In this document: positions 5,244 through 8,520 of the stretch, one piece after another
Numbering within the stretch: the stretch's first letter is position 1
How the letters are laid out: every line of letters begins with the position of its first letter
Source: an uncultured Clostridium sp.
GTDB lineage: Bacteria > Bacillota > Clostridia > Clostridiales > Clostridiaceae
Assembly: GCA_934746785.1 (NCBI GenBank)
Contig: CAKVFO010000140.1
Coordinates: 1 to 8,520 of the forward strand
Length of the DNA: 8,520 nucleotides
Direction: 5' to 3'
Position numbers and translations under genes: made by a program
Notes under the pieces: generated by a model
Told to the model about the DNA's origin: nothing
The model's input: the letters and a program-made list of their open reading frames with translations, nothing else
Databases searched by the model: none

Positions 5244-5837
5244 ATGAACTTAATGGATAAGGTTTTTGGATATACATGCATAAGGGATAACAGTGAAAAG
5301 GTAGATTATCAAATAAGTTTATTAAAAAGTGCAGGTGTAAAAGAAGAGAATATCTTCTCAGATAAGAAAAACAAAAATAAAATGGATTATACAAAGTATC
5401 ATGAAATGAAGCAGATGTTGAGTCATGGAGATAGGGTTGTATTTTGCAATATGGATAAAATCGGAGTTAATATTGAACAGATATATGATGAGTTGGGGTG
5501 GTATAGAGAACGCGGAGTTAAAGTTAAAATATTAGAATTACAGGTATTAAACTCTGCAGGGCTTGATGATGAATTGGTCCAATCAATTGTTATTGAAATT
5601 TGTTATTGCCTTTCACAAATAGAAAAGAGCAGACTACGAAGAAGACAGGCTTACGGAATACAGCGTGCAAAAGAGGCGGGGAAATATAAGGGGAGAAAAA
5701 AGAAGACTATAGAAGGCTTTGCAGAAGTAAAGAAAATGATTGATTCTAAAGAAATAAGCGTGTTAGAAGGTTGTAGAAGGCTTGGAATAAATAGTAGCAC
5801 CTACTATAGGCGAATAAATAAAAATAATAGAAATTAA
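5244..5837 (+). CDS. Resolvase/invertase-family protein with a degenerate active site, 197 aa
   Basis: Full-length small serine recombinase architecture: catalytic-type domain (about 7-125), arm helix (126-147, SQIEKSRLRRRQAYGIQRAKEAG), the GRKKK linker (150-154) and a C-terminal helix-turn-helix (about 168-190). Against remembered gamma-delta resolvase, FGYARVST aligns with FGYTCIRD at residues 8-15, so the catalytic Ser10 is Arg14 here and Arg8 is Cys12. Arg45 aligns with Tyr49, Arg68 with Lys72 and Arg71 with Val75; Asp67 and the arm-helix Glu remain (Asp71, Glu127). Strand exchange should therefore be impossible, while dimerisation and DNA binding look intact. It may act as a repressor, architectural or partition-like factor, perhaps at the repeats upstream. 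The start at 5244 is set by AGGGGAGGT (5231-5239); the frame is open back to ATG 5169 but that start has no ribosome binding site. Likely co-transcribed with the 168-aa gene 21 bases downstream. Confidence 0.88.
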   Translation: MNLMDKVFGYTCIRDNSEKVDYQISLLKSAGVKEENIFSDKKNKNKMDYTKYHEMKQMLSHGDRVVFCNMDKIGVNIEQIYDELGWYRERGVKVKILELQVLNSAGLDDELVQSIVIEICYCLSQIEKSRLRRRQAYGIQRAKEAGKYKGRKKKTIEGFAEVKKMIDSKEISVLEGCRRLGINSSTYYRRINKNNRN

Positions 5838-5858
5838 CTTTTAGAGGGGGGAATTAAC

Positions 5859-6365
5859 ATGATTAGAAAAGTTTTTGAAATTACAGATACAGATGAGTTT
5901 GTTGCATATTTAAAAACAAAGTATAAGATGGATACTTACTTTAAAAAAAGTATTATAAATGAAATAATTGAAATGAAAAAGAACGGACAAGTTTTTTATG
6001 AAGGAGTTTATAAGGGGGAGGATAAAGTAAGAATATTTAATAAATACAATTTAGACCTATGGGATTACATAGAAAAGAACAGCAAGGATAAGTTCGATGG
6101 AACTGCAAAAATAAGTTTTTCTATAACAGATTTGTTAGAAGAATTTGATATAAAAGATACAAAAGAAAATAGAATAACTATGGAAAAGGATATAGAGGAA
6201 ATTTGTAATCATACTGATTTTATAGTTGGAGACTATCAGCGTAGTTTTGTGAAATTGGTTGAGGGTTATAGCAGACAAATTAATGGAGAAAATTTTACTA
6301 TATATCTTCCATGGGATAAACAAAGGATGATAAACTTTTATAAAAATAATAAGATTGTTGAATAG
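5859..6365 (+). CDS. Hypothetical protein, 168 aa
   Basis: I recognise no family. ATG 5859 follows a strong GAGGGGGGA (5844-5852), 21 bases after the resolvase-like gene, so the two are probably one operon. The protein is soluble, highly charged and Lys/Glu/Ile-rich. Residues 11-44 look helical, 44-60 like a beta hairpin, and 83-120 (KISFSITDLLEEFDI, then a helix ending in ICNH) could be a winged or mixed fold of the kind seen in small DNA-binding accessory proteins, but no specific motif supports that. A single cysteine (116) and no signal peptide or membrane segment. The conserved-looking end, TIYLPWDKQRMINFYKNN, is followed by a terminator. A role as partner of the inactive resolvase or in element maintenance is inferred only from the operon. 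Confidence 0.8.
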   Translation: MIRKVFEITDTDEFVAYLKTKYKMDTYFKKSIINEIIEMKKNGQVFYEGVYKGEDKVRIFNKYNLDLWDYIEKNSKDKFDGTAKISFSITDLLEEFDIKDTKENRITMEKDIEEICNHTDFIVGDYQRSFVKLVEGYSRQINGENFTIYLPWDKQRMINFYKNNKIVE

Positions 6366-6379
6366 TAATTACAGGTAAG

Positions 6380-6424
6380 AATTCATTACAAAAAAAGCAA
6401 ATTTTTTTGTAGTGAATTTTTTTT
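6380..6424 (+). terminator. Intrinsic terminator of the resolvase-like operon
   Basis: Positions 6380-6396 pair with 6402-6418 over 17 bp with one T-G wobble (6386/6412), around a 5-base GCAAA loop. The right arm runs into a T-tract (6417-6424). It starts 15 bases after the stop codon at 6365 and separates this operon from the large-recombinase unit. Confidence 0.9.
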
Positions 6425-6505
6425 ATAAATATTCTTATATCTTGCCTATCAAAAATCAAATATTCAGTTATATTTAAACATTCTAATTTAAGGGAGAGGA
6501 TGTTA

Positions 6506-6631
6506 ATGGCAAGAATAAATATTAAAGAGTGTAAAATAACAGAAAACTATTTAAATGAGACGAAATTGGACGATATTATATATAATATTTTAATTAATAA
6601 AACCAAAGAAGAAAACGAAAAGGCAAGTTAG
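6506..6631 (+). CDS. Small ORF upstream of the first large serine recombinase, 41 aa
   Basis: ATG 6506 opens a 41-codon frame ending at TAG 6629-6631; ATG 6500 in the same frame would add two residues. The AGGGAG at 6491-6496 is better spaced for 6506. The peptide is charged, with a strand-like start (ARINIKECKI), a helical centre (LDDIIYNILINKTKEE) and one cysteine. Its stop codon is fused to the GGAG of the next gene's ribosome binding site, so the two are very likely translationally coupled. No family recognised. Its place directly before an integrase suggests a possible accessory or directionality role, but this is inference. Confidence 0.6.
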   Translation: MARINIKECKITENYLNETKLDDIIYNILINKTKEENEKAS

Positions 6632-6640
6632 GAGAACTAA

Positions 6641-8194
6641 ATGATACTTAGTGAATTGATAGATATATTAAAGAAGAATTCATTTGTAACAGGAAATTTT
6701 AAAAACAGTAATTACTATATAAAAAATTCTGAGGAAGAAATTAAGGCTGGAATATATGTAAGAAGGTCTAAGAATGATAGGAAGTCTATAGATAACCAAG
6801 TTATATCAGTAAGGAACGTTGTCATAGATGAATTTGGAATAGAAGAAAATAATATTAAATTATATCAGGATAATGGAGTATCTGGAACTTTAGACAAAAG
6901 ACCGGCATATTTAAACATGAAGAGAGATTTATTACTTGGAACAATAAATACTGTTATTGTTGCAAATGTTGATAGAATGGGAAGGACAACAGAAGTACTT
7001 CTTCAGGACATATATCCTGATTTAGAAATAAGATATTTATTTATTAGTATTGACGATTTGATAATAAATAGTATGGATAATAGAGAGAGTTTCTTAGAGA
7101 AGATAAAAGATGAAGATATGTATGCTGCACTTACTTCTAGGAAGGTGCGAAGAGTATTAAAAGCAAGAATGAAATCAGGATCAAGTATTAGTGCTAAAGC
7201 ACCATATGGATATAAGATTGTTGAAGAAGGAGGAATAAGAAGTCTAGCATTAGGCAATACATTAGAAATAGAAAATGCAAAAATGATTTTTTCTCAGTAT
7301 GCTTCTGGTAAAAGTTTAGGGGATATTGTTAAGTTATTGTATGAGCATAAAATAAAATCTCCTTCGGGAAATGATAGTTGGAGTAAATCTACTATAAAGT
7401 CTATTTTGGAAAATCCAATTTATATGGGTGATTTTTATCAAGGGAGGTACCAAAAACAATCTTATTTGAATTCTGGCTCTGGGAAACAAGTTAAGAAAAT
7501 AGACCCGTCAGAATGGATAGATAGTGGAAAGTGTCCTGCTATAGTAGATAAACATACTTTTCAACAGGTTAAAGATATGTTAGAAGAAAATAAACGTGTT
7601 AGGACAAGTAGTGGAGAAAGACATTTGTTTACTGGGTTGCTTCGATGTGGAGATTGTAAACTATCTCTTATTTTTAGAAAAAAATCAATGAGTTACCAAT
7701 GTTCAGGATCGCTTAAAGCACCATATAAATGTTCCTCACATCTAGTTTCAGAGGAAGATTTAAAAGCAAAAATTTCACCGAGGATATTAAATCAATTAAA
7801 TAATATTGATGATAATATAATTAATTCTGTTAAAAGAAGAATTAATATGGTTAACACCAATGATTCATATAAAGCAGATTTAAAAGCATTAGACGATGAA
7901 ATAGAGCAATACGTTGAAAAGTTAATAGAAGTAGATAAAAAGTCTAGTTATTCTAATATAATGATTAGAAAAATTGAAGAAAAAATTAAAGAGTTAGAAA
8001 AAAGTAAAGAACTAATAAATAAAGAGATAGATTCAAATAATAATCTTAATAAGAGAATGAATTATCATTTTGAAAATTTAAATGTTAATATTGATAATAA
8101 TGAAGTTTATAGATTATTTATTAAAGAAATCAGGATTTATGGTAAAGGTGAAATAGAGATTGATTGGAAAAATGGAAAGAGCGAACTATTATAA
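6641..8194 (+). CDS. Large serine recombinase (integrase/excisionase type), 517 aa
   Basis: A large serine recombinase catalysing integration or excision of a mobile element through a Ser-DNA intermediate. Resolvase-type domain at about 36-180: YVRRS (39-43) places catalytic Ser43 and Arg41; YQDNGVSGTLDKRPAY (75-90) supplies Arg87; VDRMGR (110-115) supplies Asp111, Arg112 and Arg115. All key residues are present, so it should be active. The recombinase domain follows (about 186-290, starting APYGYK, with NPIYMGDFYQGRY at 258-270). A zinc ribbon uses Cys336, Cys339, Cys354 and Cys364. A coiled coil (about 412-468) then leads to a short C-terminal domain. About 35 extra residues precede the catalytic domain. 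ATG 6641 lies 6 bases after GGAG (6631-6634), overlapping the stop of the small ORF. The length is within the usual range for the family. Its attachment sites could not be identified here. Confidence 0.95.
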   Translation: MILSELIDILKKNSFVTGNFKNSNYYIKNSEEEIKAGIYVRRSKNDRKSIDNQVISVRNVVIDEFGIEENNIKLYQDNGVSGTLDKRPAYLNMKRDLLLGTINTVIVANVDRMGRTTEVLLQDIYPDLEIRYLFISIDDLIINSMDNRESFLEKIKDEDMYAALTSRKVRRVLKARMKSGSSISAKAPYGYKIVEEGGIRSLALGNTLEIENAKMIFSQYASGKSLGDIVKLLYEHKIKSPSGNDSWSKSTIKSILENPIYMGDFYQGRYQKQSYLNSGSGKQVKKIDPSEWIDSGKCPAIVDKHTFQQVKDMLEENKRVRTSSGERHLFTGLLRCGDCKLSLIFRKKSMSYQCSGSLKAPYKCSSHLVSEEDLKAKISPRILNQLNNIDDNIINSVKRRINMVNTNDSYKADLKALDDEIEQYVEKLIEVDKKSSYSNIMIRKIEEKIKELEKSKELINKEIDSNNNLNKRMNYHFENLNVNIDNNEVYRLFIKEIRIYGKGEIEIDWKNGKSELL

Positions 8195-8212
8195 GAGTCG
8201 TTCTTTTTTTTT
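8176..8212 (+). terminator. Intrinsic terminator overlapping the recombinase stop codon
   Basis: AAAGAGCGAACT (8176-8187) pairs with AGTCGTTCTTT (8196-8206), with one G-T wobble and one bulged A, and a T-tract runs 8204-8212. The left arm and loop contain the last codons and the TAA stop (8192-8194) of the large recombinase gene. Confidence 0.8.
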
Positions 8213-8273
8213 GTACTATAAATTAGGCTTTTTAAAATATATATAGATGTAGTAATTTATAAAGAGATTTTGT

Positions 8274-8450
8274 ATGTTAAAAGTAGAAAGAAATTACGGA
8301 AATCAAGATTTTAAGGAACTTTTTAACGAGTATTTAGAACAAAAAACTAAGTACTTAAAAATCACCCTGACAAAAGAATATGAAGAACGCTATAATAAAG
8401 AATACTATTCATCCACTCATAAAAATGAGGGAGTGGACAGAGATGAATAA
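8274..8450 (+). CDS. Small ORF upstream of and overlapping the second large recombinase, 58 aa
   Basis: ATG 8274 opens a 58-codon frame ending at TAA 8448-8450, with a modest AAAGAGA (8261-8267) upstream. The peptide is strongly charged and helical (DFKELFNEYLEQKTKYLKI, then LTKEYEERYNKEYY), with no cysteine, signal or membrane segment. Its last codons overlap the start of the next gene by 8 bases (ATGAATAA, 8443-8450), a tight translational coupling. No family recognised. Like the 41-aa ORF it sits immediately before a large serine recombinase, suggesting a related accessory role, although the two small proteins show no obvious similarity. Confidence 0.65.
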   Translation: MLKVERNYGNQDFKELFNEYLEQKTKYLKITLTKEYEERYNKEYYSSTHKNEGVDRDE

Positions 8451-8520
8451 GGTTTGGAACATAGGGATATATGCAAGGGTAAGTACAGGAAAAGAAAGTC
8501 AGGCAGAATCAGTATCAGTG
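8443..8520 (+). CDS. Second large serine recombinase, N-terminal fragment (runs off the right edge)
   Basis: Only 26 codons lie in the window, but they carry the diagnostic N-terminus of a serine recombinase: GIYARVSTGKESQAESVSV (residues 8-26). Tyr10, Arg12 and catalytic Ser14 are in place, and the K/D-x-E-S-Q continuation is typical of large recombinases of TnpX/SpoIVCA type. Start at ATG 8443, with GAGGGAG (8427-8433) about 9 bases upstream. The total length and C-terminal domains cannot be seen, so a small resolvase is not strictly excluded. The N-terminus is clearly different from that of the upstream recombinase, so this is not a simple recent duplication. Confidence 0.85.
   Translation, partial: MNKVWNIGIYARVSTGKESQAESVSV

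Overview
The window is very AT-rich, with A/T-ending codons, strong AGGAGG-type ribosome binding sites and T-tract hairpin terminators. This suggests a low-GC Firmicute, most likely a Clostridium-like anaerobe. The organism is inferred from composition and protein style; no species-specific marker is present. The gene content (rolling-circle-type Rep, a resolvase-like protein, two large serine recombinases, many short unknown genes) marks it as accessory or mobile-element DNA.

Layout. (a) 1-60: an outward-facing promoter and ribosome binding site for a gene beyond the left edge. (b) 201-1446: an orphan 97-aa protein, a hairpin, a doubtful 41-codon ORF and a YgjP/DUF45-type zinc metallopeptidase, closed by a bidirectional terminator. 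(c) 1451-1939 (minus): a small protein with two CxxC pairs and a ribbon-helix-helix-like C-terminus. (d) 1940-2510: no gene, but a relatively GC-rich, foldable block at about 2081-2286 that may be a structured RNA, then a near-consensus sigma-A promoter. (e) 2511-3694: a two-gene unit of a Sec-secreted protein with two cysteines and a 209-aa protein of unknown function, ending in a strong terminator. (f) 3700-4959: hairpins and, on the minus strand, a phage/plasmid Rep-like protein with an unexpected hydrophobic C-terminal tail. (g) 4960-5243: a divergent control region with direct and inverted repeats. (h) 5244-6424: a resolvase-family protein that has lost its catalytic serine and several catalytic arginines, followed by an orphan 168-aa gene and a terminator. 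(i) 6506-8212: a 41-aa ORF and an apparently active large serine recombinase with its own terminator. (j) 8274-8520: a 58-aa ORF overlapping the start of a second large serine recombinase that runs off the right edge.

Reading of the whole. The right half looks like the replication and integration module of an integrative element: Rep for copying, a catalytically dead resolvase as a likely DNA-binding factor, and two large serine recombinases for integration and excision. The left half looks like cargo or flanking accessory genes. The most unusual points are the dead resolvase beside a repeat-rich rep promoter region, the Rep with a predicted membrane segment, the secreted-protein pair, and the structured non-coding block. 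No element ends could be fixed from this window alone.
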